A stretch of DNA of 64,000 nucleotides from Trebonia sp964581815 (GCA_964581815.1 CAZORE010000020.1:1-64000); one strand, 5' to 3'. Shown: positions 7,962-16,547, counted from the first letter of the stretch. The notes: generated by a model from the letters alone, not told the origin. Translations and numbers: made by a program.

Positions 7962-9059
7962 TCAGCTGATATTAGAGTTTATGTCACGCTCCGGCGCCGC
8001 GATGTCGAAGAACGCGGCGGCGTTCTTCGACAAGACGGCCTCCCGGTCCGCCTCGCTGAGCACGGCGAGGAGGTTCTCGGCCGCGTCGTCGCCGTGATCG
8101 TGGGGGTAGTCGCTGGAGTACATGAGCAGGTGCCCGGCGTCGAGCATGTCCGCGAGCTGCGCGAGCTCGCTCGCGGGCACCCGGCCGGGGATCAGCGCCG
8201 GGCTCGTCGTCGCCCGCAGGTGCTCGCGCACGTAGGCGGACGGCTTCTCGCGCACCCACGGGGTCTCGCGCCATAGCGCCTTCCAGTCCTTGTCGAAGCG
8301 CCACAGCAGCGAGGGGAGCCAGGCGAACCCGAGCTCGGCGAGGCAGACGCGCAGGTCCGGGTACCGGTCGAAGACCCCCTCGGCGACGAGGGAAAGGACC
8401 TGGTTCGGGGCGATGACCTGAGAGTTGTACAGGTAGTCCTCGTAGTACGTCGCGGCCGTCCCCGTGGCGGTCGGCGCCATTCCCCACGGGCCCCAGGCGT
8501 GCAGGGTGATGGGCAGCCGGTTCCGGCTCGCCGCCTCGTGGATCGCGCGGTAGCGCACGTTGCCCCAGGGGGTCTCGCTCCGCACCGGCAGTAGCACCTG
8601 GGCGAACCGGCGGTCGGCGCCCAGCCGGTCGATCTCGGCGGCCGCGGCCTCCGGGTGGAAGCTCGGCACGACGATGCTGCCGCGCAGCCGCTGATCGCGC
8701 TCGAGGAACTCATCCCGCATCCAGTTGTTGACCGCCGTGGTCAGCGCCGACTCGAAGTACGGGTTGCGGCTGCCCTGGAAGGTCGCGACGCAGGTCAAGA
8801 TCACGGCGAGCGGCTGGTAAGGCTCAAGGAGCTGTGCGCTCAGCTCCGCGTAGGTGTGCGGCGGGAAGCTGCCCGCCGCCCGGGCCTCCGGCCGCGCCGA
8901 CATCGGCTCGCTTTCCGGGTAGAGACGGTGACGTACTCCGAGGCGCCCGCCGCGGATCAGCTCGTGCCAGTACGGGTCGATGTAGCCGAGCAGCGCGTCC
9001 ATGGACGGCGGCTCGACGTGGACGTCGCAGTCGACCGCGCCGGGCTTGATCGGGCTCAT
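7962..9059 (-). CDS. Amidohydrolase-2 family metal-dependent hydrolase
   Basis: This 365-residue TIM-barrel hydrolase of the amidohydrolase-2 (PF04909-like) family has the N-terminal metal motif DCDVHVEP, a central His in LPITLHAWGPWG, and the C-terminal motif MYSSDYPHDHGDD whose Asp is the catalytic residue. Members include decarboxylases and ring-cleavage-product hydrolases (for example of the ACMSD type). A homologous gene lies at 10305 beside a Rieske protein, suggesting a shared catabolic role for aromatic or related acids; this is inference. The downstream PuuD-like gene on the same strand starts 76 bases after its stop. Confidence 0.85.
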   Translation of the reverse strand: MSPIKPGAVDCDVHVEPPSMDALLGYIDPYWHELIRGGRLGVRHRLYPESEPMSARPEARAAGSFPPHTYAELSAQLLEPYQPLAVILTCVATFQGSRNPYFESALTTAVNNWMRDEFLERDQRLRGSIVVPSFHPEAAAAEIDRLGADRRFAQVLLPVRSETPWGNVRYRAIHEAASRNRLPITLHAWGPWGMAPTATGTAATYYEDYLYNSQVIAPNQVLSLVAEGVFDRYPDLRVCLAELGFAWLPSLLWRFDKDWKALWRETPWVREKPSAYVREHLRATTSPALIPGRVPASELAQLADMLDAGHLLMYSSDYPHDHGDDAAENLLAVLSEADREAVLSKNAAAFFDIAAPERDINSNIS

Positions 9060-9239
9060 GACCGCACATGGTAAGCCGGGCCGGCGTCGCTCCGGGAGGG
9101 CGCGGGGGCGTCTGCACGGGTGATTGACGGCGATTTATGCCCGCAGCACAGCGCGGGGATGGCCGGTCAGTTCCGGCGGACAGGGTGCGGGCGGGCGCGC
9201 TTGGCTTTCGTGCGCCCGTGCGCTTATATGGCGGTACCG

Positions 9240-9722
9240 GACTTTGGCATCCTCCCCGTCGGATGGCAGGGGATTTCTTCTCACGCGGAAAGGAGCGCGA
9301 GTTGGGGTTCGCGGTTCACTGGCCCGGCAGCCCGGTCGCCTCGCCGCGCTTTCACGGCGTGCCCCGCCGCGATGTTCCTGGCCGCGTTCACGTCGGCGTT
9401 GCAGGCGTATCCGCAGGCAGTGCACCGGAAGACGGCTTGGCTCTCGCGCGACTTGCGGTCCACGTGCCCACACGCGCTGCAGCGCTGCGAGGTGTACGCG
9501 GGCTGTACTTTCTCGACCCGTCCAGGGGCCTTGTCCTCCAGACGGCGAACCAGCAGGCCCCAGCCGGACTCGTTCTCCTGCTCGACGCACAGGTTCCACA
9601 CGTACCGCGCGTCCGAGCAGTGCCGGAGCAAGACCAGCTCCTGCATGGGGGACGGTTCGAGACGGTACCGGGACATGCAAACATTATATCGGAAAGTACT
9701 GCCGAAAGTGCTGTAATGAAGA
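9240..9722 (-). mobile_element. Relic of an IS605/IS607-type element with a deleted tnpB
   Basis: On the minus strand, a shortened tnpB frame (9676-9281) is followed at 9272-9241 by a CCCC...GGGG hairpin and the sequence GGGGAGGATGCCAAA. This resembles the conserved right end of these elements, where the 3' part of the tnpB transcript forms the guide-bearing omega RNA. Upstream of tnpB is an AT-rich segment with TATAAT (complement of 9683-9688) and two related 12-base units (CGGAAAGTACTG / CCGAAAGTGCTG). No tnpA is present. Exact left and right boundaries are estimates. Confidence 0.55.
9281..9676 (-). pseudogene. tnpB: Internally deleted TnpB (OrfB) remnant
   Basis: The 131-residue frame joins the extreme N terminus of a TnpB protein (LEPSPMQELVLLRHCSDARY and NLCVEQ) directly to its C terminus (LEDKAPGRVEKV, the zinc ribbon CSACGH...CTACGY, and CNADVNAARNIAAGHAV with the last RuvC Asp). 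Some 250 or more central residues, including the first two RuvC catalytic acids, are missing. It therefore cannot be an RNA-guided nuclease. The deletion is in frame, so a small protein could still be made. TATAAT sits about 7 bases before the start codon, implying a leaderless message. Neighbours are unrelated catabolic genes. Confidence 0.8.
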
Positions 9723-9762
9723 GCTTCCAGCCCTCCTCCGCATGGCTCCGAGCGGGGAGCGG

Positions 9763-10308
9763 ATGAAGGTTGTCGTCGGCAAGGTCTCCGACTTCCGCAA
9801 CGGCGACAGGAAGATCATCGACGTCGACGGCAAGTCCATCGGGATCTTCCGCGTCGACGACCAGTTCTACGCGATCCGCAACCGGTGCCCGCACCAGTGG
9901 GGGCCGCTCTGCCTCGGGGACTTCGCGCCACGGGCGGTGTCGAACGGCCCGGGCGACGCGCACCTGGACTCCGGCCCGCCGCTGATCGCCTGCCCCTGGC
10001 ACGGCTGGGAGTACGACCTCGCCACCGGCCAGTCGTTCATGGGACCGGGCCGCGGCAACATGGCGGCGCTCTCCTACGACGTGAGCGTACTGCCGGGCAG
10101 TGAGCTCGCCGGGGAGCTGGACAGCCCGGCCCGGGGGAGCACGGCACCCGGAGGGCGGCCACGGGCTGACGGCCGGATCCCCGGCCCGTACGTCGCCGAG
10201 ACGATGCCGGTGTCGGTCGAGCAGGACTACGTGGTCGTCGACGACTCGCCGGTCCGCGGGGAAACCCGGGGGAGCAGTGGCGGCGCAGCGAAGGAGGCGC
10301 GGGCATGA
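9763..10308 (+). CDS. Rieske [2Fe-2S] domain protein
   Basis: This 181-residue protein has a Rieske cluster-binding pair, RNRCPHQWG (CxH) near residue 40 and CPWHGWEYD (CxxH) near residue 80. The spacing is wider than in small ferredoxins because of an inserted loop. It most resembles ring-hydroxylating-oxygenase-type Rieske ferredoxins, expected to pass electrons in a redox enzyme. The C-terminal 60 residues are Gly/Arg-rich and look disordered. ATG 9763 is chosen (GGGGAG a few bases upstream); an in-frame ATG at 9742 would add seven residues. The stop overlaps the next start (ATGA), so it forms an operon with the amidohydrolase. Confidence 0.85.
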   Translation: MKVVVGKVSDFRNGDRKIIDVDGKSIGIFRVDDQFYAIRNRCPHQWGPLCLGDFAPRAVSNGPGDAHLDSGPPLIACPWHGWEYDLATGQSFMGPGRGNMAALSYDVSVLPGSELAGELDSPARGSTAPGGRPRADGRIPGPYVAETMPVSVEQDYVVVDDSPVRGETRGSSGGAAKEARA

Positions 10309-11414
10309 CGGTGACCGCAGGGGAAACCGCGGGCCGCTCGCGGTCAGGGGCGCGGGCGCTGCTGATCGACACCGACGTGCACCCGCTGTTCCTGCCCCGC
10401 GACATCCTCCCTCGGCTGGCCGAGCCGTGGCGCACCAGGTACGCGAACGAGACGTCCGGCGGCGGGACGCGCGTCGTGCGTGATTACCCCCGGTGGCGCA
10501 ACGGCGGCTTCCGCATCGACGCCGCGCCGCCCGGCGGCGGGCCGGCCGGCAGCGACCTTGGCCTGCTGCGCACCCAGCTGCTCGAGGAGTACGACACCGA
10601 CGTCGCCATCCTGATCCCGCTCACGTTCAACCTGGAGGGCCCGGCCGAGTACAAGGCCGCCCTGTGCCGCGCGGTCAACGACTGGCTCACGCAGGAGTGG
10701 CTCGACCGTGACCCGCGGCTGCGCGGCAGCCTCAACGTGCCCTTCGACTCACCCGACCTGGCCGTGGCGGAGATCGAGCGCTTCGCGGGCGATCCGCGCT
10801 TCGTCCAGGTGATGGTGCGCGGCGACACGCAAAGCGAGTGGGGCGACCGGAAGTACTGGCCGATCTATGCCGCGTGCGAGGCGGCGGACTTCGTGGCGAT
10901 GTGCCACGTGGGCGGCGAGCCGGGGAACCGCTACCGCGGCAGCGGGGCCCCGTCCTATTACCTTGAGCAGCACGTCTGGCTGCACATGCCGGTTGAGCGG
11001 CTGGCCATGAGCCTGATCTGCGAGGGCGTGTTCGACGAGTTCCCGCGGCTGCAGGTGGCCCTGGTCGAGGCGTGCCTCACCTGGTCGGGTCCGCTGCAGT
11101 GGGCAATGGACGCCGCGTACCAGATGGCGGGCAACGACGCGCCCCGGCTGCGCAGGCTTCCCTCGGAGTACTTCCGTGAGCACTTCTGGCTCAGCACCCA
11201 GCCGATCGAGGAGCCTGACAACCCAAGGCACCTGGTGCAGTCGATCGAGTTCGCGCGGATGACGGACCGGGTCATGTTCTCCTCCGACTACCCGCACTGG
11301 GACTTCGACTCGCCGTCACGGGCGCTCCCGGCCGCGGTGCCCGCGCCGCTGCGCAAGAAGATCATGGGGGAGAACGCCGCCCGGCTGTACGCCAGGCGGC
11401 TTGACCGGGGCTGA
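10305..11414 (+). CDS. Amidohydrolase-2 family metal-dependent hydrolase
   Basis: This 369-residue TIM-barrel amidohydrolase has DTDVHPLF at residues 22-29 as the first metal motif, MCHVGGEPG in the middle and MFSSDYPHWDFDSP near the C terminus carrying the catalytic Asp. It is homologous to the product at 7962 but clearly divergent, so the two are paralogues rather than a recent duplicate. Translation is coupled to the Rieske gene by an ATGA overlap. Such Rieske plus amidohydrolase pairs are common in catabolic loci of actinomycetes. The substrate is unknown. Confidence 0.87.
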   Translation: MTVTAGETAGRSRSGARALLIDTDVHPLFLPRDILPRLAEPWRTRYANETSGGGTRVVRDYPRWRNGGFRIDAAPPGGGPAGSDLGLLRTQLLEEYDTDVAILIPLTFNLEGPAEYKAALCRAVNDWLTQEWLDRDPRLRGSLNVPFDSPDLAVAEIERFAGDPRFVQVMVRGDTQSEWGDRKYWPIYAACEAADFVAMCHVGGEPGNRYRGSGAPSYYLEQHVWLHMPVERLAMSLICEGVFDEFPRLQVALVEACLTWSGPLQWAMDAAYQMAGNDAPRLRRLPSEYFREHFWLSTQPIEEPDNPRHLVQSIEFARMTDRVMFSSDYPHWDFDSPSRALPAAVPAPLRKKIMGENAARLYARRLDRG

Positions 11415-11474
11415 ACTTGGCGTGCCCGCGCCGTCTGGGGAACGGCAGCGGGCCCGGGCTACCTGACTGCCGGG

Positions 11475-12227
11475 CTACGGGGCGGCCGCGAGTAGCCAGC
11501 CGCTGTCCGCGCCGATCTCGGTGACCGCGGCGAAGGTGCCGTCGCCCGGCGCGGGGAGCTGGCCGAGCCGGGTGCCGGGGATCCAGCGCGGTGTGTTCGC
11601 GACCACCACGCGGCGCTCGCCGGTGACCAGCACGGCGGGGACAGGAACGGGGCGCAGCATGGCGAGCAGCTCGGGCTCCAGGCGGGACATCAGGATGTCC
11701 GTTCCGGCGATGCCGAGGAACTCGCTCCCGTCGGCCGTCCGGTGCCCGTCGCTGTCGGCGAAGACGGGAACGGTAAGGGTGAGTACGTACCGGTCGGCAC
11801 CGGAGAAGTCGATGAGGGGCCCGTACACGTAGCGCCTGCCCAGCTTGCGCGGCACGGTGAACCAGTCCATGTCCAGGTAGTCGTACAGGTCGACGGACTC
11901 GGGATCCAGGTTCAGCCGGATCCGGGCGAATCCGTCCTGACCGCCGTCGGCGGCCAGGGTCCGCTGCCACCACTCCAGGTGCCGCTGCTTGCCCGCGACC
12001 ACGCCGGGCGCGGCCACTACCCCGGCGCCGTCGGCCCCGGGCAGCAGGCCGAGCTGGCGCCAGATGACCTCGCGCAGCCCGGAGAGCCGGTCGGGGGTGA
12101 GTGCCGCGCCGGCGGCGAGGCAGCCGCGGCGCTGCGCCGCGAAGGCGGCCCCGATCTCCGTGACGGCCCCGAACATGTCCTCGAGCGCCGCGCGGACCCG
12201 CGAGCCCGCTGCCTCAAGGTCAGCCAC
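11475..12227 (-). CDS. Cytoplasmic Cache-domain sensor-like protein
   Basis: This 250-residue protein contains a Cache (dCache/PDC-like) ligand-binding region. Landmarks are a helical N terminus, LEWWQRT and LDPESVDLYDYLDMDWF with the aromatic ligand pocket, YVYGPLIDFSGADRYVLTLTVPV, and GSEFLGIAGTDI, which reads like the GVxGxDI element of Cache domains. It has no signal peptide, transmembrane helix or output domain, so it would bind a small molecule in the cytoplasm. Its start lies inside the end of the GntR gene (8-base overlap), suggesting it helps that regulator perceive a ligand. This link is inference. It converges on the amidohydrolase gene. Confidence 0.75.
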   Translation of the reverse strand: MADLEAAGSRVRAALEDMFGAVTEIGAAFAAQRRGCLAAGAALTPDRLSGLREVIWRQLGLLPGADGAGVVAAPGVVAGKQRHLEWWQRTLAADGGQDGFARIRLNLDPESVDLYDYLDMDWFTVPRKLGRRYVYGPLIDFSGADRYVLTLTVPVFADSDGHRTADGSEFLGIAGTDILMSRLEPELLAMLRPVPVPAVLVTGERRVVVANTPRWIPGTRLGQLPAPGDGTFAAVTEIGADSGWLLAAAP

Positions 12228-13020
12228 GCACTCGTTCCTCTCCGACCGCGGCCTGCGGCAGAGATATCTGCGGCATGGCGAGCCGCATCGCGGTCAGCCG
12301 CTGCAGGGTCCCCTCCACGTGCCGTTCCGCGAGCAGCCGGGCCCGGTCGCCGTCCTCGGCGGCGATCGCCTCCGCGATCGCCGTGTGCTCCGCGGCCGCC
12401 ACGGCGGGGTCGAGCAGCCCCGCGCCCTCCGCCAGCCCGCTGTCCGGCGGCAGCCAGAGCAGCTCGCCGAGCTGCATCTGCAGCCCGACCTCGAGCCGGG
12501 TGAGCCGCTCGGACTGCGACGCGATCGCGACCTCGATGTGGAAGCGGCTGTCGGCCCTGATCCGCGACCCGAGCGAGGCCGCGCCCGTCAGCTGCTGCAC
12601 CAGCATGTGCAGCCGCCGCACGCTGGCGCCCGACGCCCGCGCCGCCGCGAGCTTGGCGGCGGCGCCAGACACCGCGAACTGCTCGTCGATCAGGTCGCGC
12701 AGCGTGCTCGTGGTCATGCCGCACAGCCGATCGCGCAGCCCGGCGACAGAAGGCGCCGCCGGGCGCCGCACGAACGTGCCGCCGGTACGGCCGCGCCGGG
12801 TCTCCACCAGCCCCTGCTGGCGTAGCGTGGCGAGGGCTTCCCGCAGCGTCATGGCGGAGACGCCGAGCTGCGCGGCGAACTCGGTCTCCGGCGGCAGCTG
12901 CTCCCCGTCGACGAACAGGCCGAGCTGTATCGCTTGGCTCACCCGCTGCACCACCTCGTCCGCCCGCCCGGCCGCGGCGAGGGGCGAGATCAGCGATACG
13001 GAGTGCCGACCATCCGTCAT
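12220..13020 (-). CDS. GntR-family regulator, FadR/FCD subfamily
   Basis: This 266-residue regulator has an N-terminal winged helix (about residues 20-85; ETEFAAQLGVSAMTLREALATLR, followed by the wing ETRRGRTGGTFV) and a C-terminal helical FCD effector domain (about 100-235). In the FCD domain the metal/ligand His residues appear in RFHIEVA and AEHTAIAEAIAAED and ERHVEG. FCD regulators usually sense carboxylic acids and control catabolic genes. The neighbouring amidohydrolase/Rieske cluster is a plausible target. The gene overlaps by 8 bases with the Cache-protein gene and is separated from ctaA by only 9 bases. Confidence 0.88.
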   Translation of the reverse strand: MTDGRHSVSLISPLAAAGRADEVVQRVSQAIQLGLFVDGEQLPPETEFAAQLGVSAMTLREALATLRQQGLVETRRGRTGGTFVRRPAAPSVAGLRDRLCGMTTSTLRDLIDEQFAVSGAAAKLAAARASGASVRRLHMLVQQLTGAASLGSRIRADSRFHIEVAIASQSERLTRLEVGLQMQLGELLWLPPDSGLAEGAGLLDPAVAAAEHTAIAEAIAAEDGDRARLLAERHVEGTLQRLTAMRLAMPQISLPQAAVGEERVRG

Positions 13021-13029
13021 GAGGTAATG

Positions 13030-14133
13030 CTATGAGATTGTGGTTTTAACGGGGGGCTGCGCCGACCGCGAGTCGCCGGCCACGTGCTCGTCGTGGCTTG
13101 GCCCGCCGTCGTTCTGCTCGGTGGCTGCCTGACCGCCGCCGGCGGAGGGGCCCGCGGAGCGCGGCAGCCCGGTGCCGGTGGACAGGAACAGCTGCAGCAC
13201 GAAGATCCACAGCACGACTGACGAGGAGACGTGCACCCACACGAGGCCGGCCGGCAGGTGGTTGAAGTACTGGACGTAGCCGATGATGCCCTGCAGGCCG
13301 AGCCCGGCGAGCACGATCCAGCCGAGCCGCACCGTCCGCGGCGACCCGCCGGCGTACCGCAGCCCGATCACCGCGGCCACGGCGAGGGCGCCGATGAACC
13401 AGCCGATGTCGGCGTGCAACTGGGTGGCGGACTCCAGCGAGAAGTGGAACCGCGGCACGGTGGTGCGGTGGCCGTGGGAGTCGATGGTGGTCCCGGCGAG
13501 CGGGCCTGTCCCGGTTACCACGGTGCCCGCGGCCAGCATCACGGCGGTGACCGCGGTCAGCAGCCCGGCGAGCACCCGCAGGTCGGTTCGGGCCGGCGGC
13601 GGCGTGGCCCGGCCGGCGGCCGTCAAGTCGAGCGCGGCCGCTCGGTTGTGCAGGACCACCGCGCTGGTCAGGATGATCGCGGTGGACAGCAGGAAGTGCG
13701 CCGCCACCATCGCCGGGTTCAGCTTGGTCAGCACGACGATCCCGCCGACCACGGCCTGGGCGACCACCCCGAGCGGCAGGACCGCTGACAGCCACACCAG
13801 GTCCTTACGGACCCGGCCGGAGCGCTGGTAGTACCGCAGGAAGGCGATGAACGTCAGCCCGGCGATCGCCACGAGCGGGAAGTTCAGCATCCGGTTGCTG
13901 AACTCGATCGCGGTATTCAGCGTCGTCTGGCCGGCCGAGTGCGCGGCGACGACGCTGGTCTGCGTGCACTTCGGCCAGTCGGGGCAGCCGAGTCCCGAGG
14001 ACGACAAGCGCACCGCGGCGCCCGTGGAGATGATCACCGCGTTGGCGATCACCGACGCGAGCGCCCAGCCGCGCAGCGCCCGCGTCGTGGGCTGCCACAC
14101 CAGGCGGATAAGTGTCGAAAGCACGCGCCCCAT
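13030..14133 (-). CDS. ctaA: Heme A synthase (COX15/CtaA)
   Basis: This 367-residue membrane protein oxidises the C8 methyl group of heme O to give heme A for cytochrome c oxidase. Visible are about eight transmembrane segments, the first loop GAAVRLSSSGLGCPDWPKC with the CtaA cysteine pair, and heme-ligand histidines in HFLLSTAI, LHADIGW and the C-terminal WVHVSSSVVLW. The length is slightly above the family average because of an extended cytoplasmic C terminus. It lies at the start of a run of minus-strand genes. The genes for heme O synthase and the oxidase are not in this window. Confidence 0.92.
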   Translation of the reverse strand: MGRVLSTLIRLVWQPTTRALRGWALASVIANAVIISTGAAVRLSSSGLGCPDWPKCTQTSVVAAHSAGQTTLNTAIEFSNRMLNFPLVAIAGLTFIAFLRYYQRSGRVRKDLVWLSAVLPLGVVAQAVVGGIVVLTKLNPAMVAAHFLLSTAIILTSAVVLHNRAAALDLTAAGRATPPPARTDLRVLAGLLTAVTAVMLAAGTVVTGTGPLAGTTIDSHGHRTTVPRFHFSLESATQLHADIGWFIGALAVAAVIGLRYAGGSPRTVRLGWIVLAGLGLQGIIGYVQYFNHLPAGLVWVHVSSSVVLWIFVLQLFLSTGTGLPRSAGPSAGGGQAATEQNDGGPSHDEHVAGDSRSAQPPVKTTIS

Positions 14134-14180
14134 GCTAACGCTCCTGGCACGCGCTCTGGGAAGCGCTCGCGCGTGAGTTG

Positions 14181-15077
14181 CTAACTTGGGCCCGTCTTGC
14201 CGTGCAGGACCTGGTCGATGGCCGCGACGATGACCTGGGCTGACCCGTCGATGGCCTGGGCCACCGGGCTGGCCGGGTCGCTGAGCTGGCCGGCGATCTG
14301 GGTCGCCGACAGGCCTGCGAGGACCTGCGGGCTGTATTGCGCGCCCGCCAGGATGTACTTGTCAGCGATGTCGAGGAACGGAACCGCCCCGGACTGGTCG
14401 GCGCTGTTCACGTAGGGCGGCACGTCGAAGGCGGTGATGAGCTTGGTGTCCAGCGGGGTCTGCGCCTGCAGGGGGCGGCCGGCGTTGTCCGCCAGCTCGG
14501 TCGTCTGTAGCGTGAGCTCGGTGCTCCGGTAGACCGCCGTCCGGAACGAGAGCGTGGCGGTACCCGGGTACACGTCGCTGGCCGATGACGTGGTGGAGCC
14601 GAGGTCGCTCCAGGTGCCGAAATGGGACAGTGCCACGGCCAGCGACCAGCGTTCGGCCGCGCAGAACGGGCAGGATTCCTCGCTGACGAAGACGACGGCC
14701 GGCTTGCCGCCCAGGGTCAGCGACGGTCCCGACGCCTTGACCGTTTGCAGCGGCGTGATCTCCCGGCCGCGGCTCACCCGGGTAAGCACGGCGTCCGGGA
14801 CGGTCGTGACCTGCCGGACGACGACGGAGGACGCCGGCGATTCGCTGGCGGCCAGACGGGGCGGGGTGGAGGTCAGCTTGACCGCGACCAGTGCCACCAC
14901 GACACCAAGCACGGCGGTGACCGCCACGATCGCCGCCAGCACCCTCCGGCGGGCCTCCGCGCGTTTACGGGCGGCACGTTCTGCGGCGATTCGCTCGCGG
15001 GCGCGCATCGTGGCCCGCGGGCCTCGCCGCGGCCCGGCCGACCTGCGGCCCGCATGGCCGTGATGGGTGTTTGCCAC
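14181..15077 (-). CDS. DUF929 thioredoxin-like membrane-anchored protein
   Basis: This 298-residue protein has an Arg/Ala-rich cytoplasmic N terminus, a single transmembrane anchor (about residues 47-68, VLAAIVAVTAVLGVVVALVA) and an extracytoplasmic domain. That domain contains VVFVSEESCPFCAAERW, a CPFC redox motif in a thioredoxin-like fold typical of DUF929. A thiol-disulfide role at the cell surface is likely. GTG 15077 is preferred because AGGGAAG lies 5 bases upstream; an upstream GTG at 15143 falls inside the promoter. The gene follows one of four copies of the TGAAC-N17-CGTGTTAGTA promoter motif, so it is probably part of the ECF-sigma regulon encoded at 18846. Confidence 0.82.
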   Translation of the reverse strand: MANTHHGHAGRRSAGPRRGPRATMRARERIAAERAARKRAEARRRVLAAIVAVTAVLGVVVALVAVKLTSTPPRLAASESPASSVVVRQVTTVPDAVLTRVSRGREITPLQTVKASGPSLTLGGKPAVVFVSEESCPFCAAERWSLAVALSHFGTWSDLGSTTSSASDVYPGTATLSFRTAVYRSTELTLQTTELADNAGRPLQAQTPLDTKLITAFDVPPYVNSADQSGAVPFLDIADKYILAGAQYSPQVLAGLSATQIAGQLSDPASPVAQAIDGSAQVIVAAIDQVLHGKTGPS

Positions 15078-15134
15078 CGGTATCTTCCCTTCTCCCGGCG
15101 CAGTGCCGGAGCCGGCCGCGCGCCGGACTCGCTC

Positions 15135-15166
15135 TACTAACACGGGTAGGACACACGAGATGTTCA
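15135..15166 (-). promoter_or_regulatory. ECF-type promoter A (DUF929 gene), overlapping BlaI-like site
   Basis: Read on the minus strand, the -35 element CTGAAC has its TGAAC at 15166-15162. Seventeen bases follow, then CGTGTTAGTA at 15144-15135. The same arrangement is present at three other promoters in this region. The -10 side ends in TAGTA, and TCCTA lies 7 bases before it, forming a degenerate BlaI-type dyad. It lies between the hydrolase stop codon and the DUF929 start, 58 bases upstream of the latter. Confidence 0.8.
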
Positions 15167-15167
15167 G

Positions 15168-16028
15168 TCATCCCGGCTCAGTGATCGGGACATCGGTGAT
15201 CTGGGCCGCGGCCAGGGCCGCCACGATGGCATCCGCGACGGCTTGGGAGGCTCGCCTGGGCAGGTGGTGGCCCGCTCCCTCGACGAGCTGGAGGCGAGCG
15301 TCAGGCAGGGCACGTACCAGCCGGCGGGCGGTTTCGAAGGGAACGATGGCGTCCCTGGGGTCGGCGAGCACGAGAACCGGCACACGGACCGACGGAAGAG
15401 CGGCCTCCAACTCGCCGAGCTCGCGCAGCAGGGCGCGTTGCTCGGTTAGGAAGGTGCTCCATAGCGGGCGGCGTCCGTAGCCCGTATGACCCCAGACCTG
15501 CCAGTTGACGTGCTCCTCAGGGCCCAGCGGGCGGCCCCGCCGCGAGGCGGTCCCAGCCAGCAGGGCCCGGGCCAGCCATGGCGTCAGCCGCCACGCCACC
15601 AGCGCACACAGCTGGCCTGCGCCGGGTGCGGCGAGCAGCCGGTCCCAGCCGGTCACGCACCCAGGGCCGACGCTCGCGAGCAGGACGACCGCCGCCACCC
15701 GGCTGGGCGCCGCGCTCGCCGCCGACAGCGCCACCCCGCCGCCGTAGGAGTGCCCTACGAGCACCGCGCGCGTGACGCCGCGCGAGTCGAGGTCGTCGAG
15801 GAGGGCGCGGGCGTTCGCGGCGAACCCGCCGGCCGGAAGACGGCTGGAGCCATAGCCAGGCCGGTCGGCCGCGACGGCGTGAAGCTGGGCGGGCAGCCGC
15901 CCGGTGACCAGCTGCCAGTCGGCGGGCGAGCCTGGCTGCCCGTGCAGCAGCACCACCTCCTGAGCCGCCAGCCCGGCGGCCGCGCCTTCCTCGGGGATGC
16001 CGGCCACGTGCTTGCTCCCGCGTGTCAT
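15168..16028 (-). CDS. Alpha/beta-fold hydrolase
   Basis: This 286-residue alpha/beta hydrolase has the oxyanion-hole motif LLHGQPGSPADW near residue 30, the nucleophile elbow VGHSYGGG around residue 90, the acid loop LVLADPRDAIVP and the terminal histidine in VEGAGHHLPRR. It is a soluble enzyme with unknown ester, epoxide or peroxide-type substrate. ATG 16028 has GGGAGGTG ending 5 bases upstream. It starts 31 bases after the membrane-protein gene at 16059, so the two form an operon behind promoter B. Co-location with the ECF/BlaI regulon suggests a stress-related role. Confidence 0.87.
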   Translation of the reverse strand: MTRGSKHVAGIPEEGAAAGLAAQEVVLLHGQPGSPADWQLVTGRLPAQLHAVAADRPGYGSSRLPAGGFAANARALLDDLDSRGVTRAVLVGHSYGGGVALSAASAAPSRVAAVVLLASVGPGCVTGWDRLLAAPGAGQLCALVAWRLTPWLARALLAGTASRRGRPLGPEEHVNWQVWGHTGYGRRPLWSTFLTEQRALLRELGELEAALPSVRVPVLVLADPRDAIVPFETARRLVRALPDARLQLVEGAGHHLPRRASQAVADAIVAALAAAQITDVPITEPG

Positions 16029-16058
16029 GTCCACCTCCCTCTGGCCTCCCGGCCATGA

Positions 16059-16547
16059 TCATCGGGACTGGCTGTACTCAGGCGCGTGCTTCGCAGCGGG
16101 CCGGGACTCAACGGCCAGGCTCGCCGCGTGGATCCGTGCCTGCCACGCGCCGAGCGCGGCGAGGAGGACGAGCAAGATGATCACCGACTCCACGCTGAGC
16201 GCGGCGATGCCGAGCGGGCAGTGCCAGTTGCCGACATCGCCGTGATCGCCTAGGAAGCCGCCCCGCAGCGCGCGGGTCAGCACGTACCCGGTCATCGCCG
16301 AGCCGGCCACGGTGGCGGCGGCGGCCCAGGCCAGCCAGTGCGACCGGGCGATCAGCACCCCGCCGGTCACGATGGCCGCCGCGATGATCCCGAGATACCC
16401 GATGCCGACCAGCGGGTCCGGGCCCAGCGTGCCGGGCAAGTCGACGACGTGAATGACCGCAAGCGCGGAAAGCGCCAGCGCGCCCACCGCGCGCGCGGCG
16501 GCCGCCGTCCCCTGGTCGGGCTGCCATTGGGCGATACGAGCAAGCAT
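16059..16547 (-). CDS. Small polytopic membrane protein of the ECF/BlaI regulon
   Basis: This 162-residue protein has about four predicted transmembrane helices (residues about 20-40, 50-72, 75-98 and 118-142) and a hydrophilic C-terminal tail. I do not recognise a named family. A His and a Cys (GDVGNWHCPLG) lie in the loop before the last helix. ATG 16547 is supported by AGGAG about 9 bases upstream. The gene is first in an operon with the alpha/beta hydrolase and is preceded by promoter B, which carries the same TGAAC-N17-CGTGTTAGTA motif as the sigma-factor gene. Confidence 0.7.
   Translation of the reverse strand: MLARIAQWQPDQGTAAAARAVGALALSALAVIHVVDLPGTLGPDPLVGIGYLGIIAAAIVTGGVLIARSHWLAWAAAATVAGSAMTGYVLTRALRGGFLGDHGDVGNWHCPLGIAALSVESVIILLVLLAALGAWQARIHAASLAVESRPAAKHAPEYSQSR

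Noticed and set aside
15135..15151. Reading the TACTAACACG motif as a pure BlaI operator only
   Set aside because: The repeated TGAAC at a fixed 17-base distance in all four sites points to a promoter element as well; only the sigma-gene site is a perfect palindrome.
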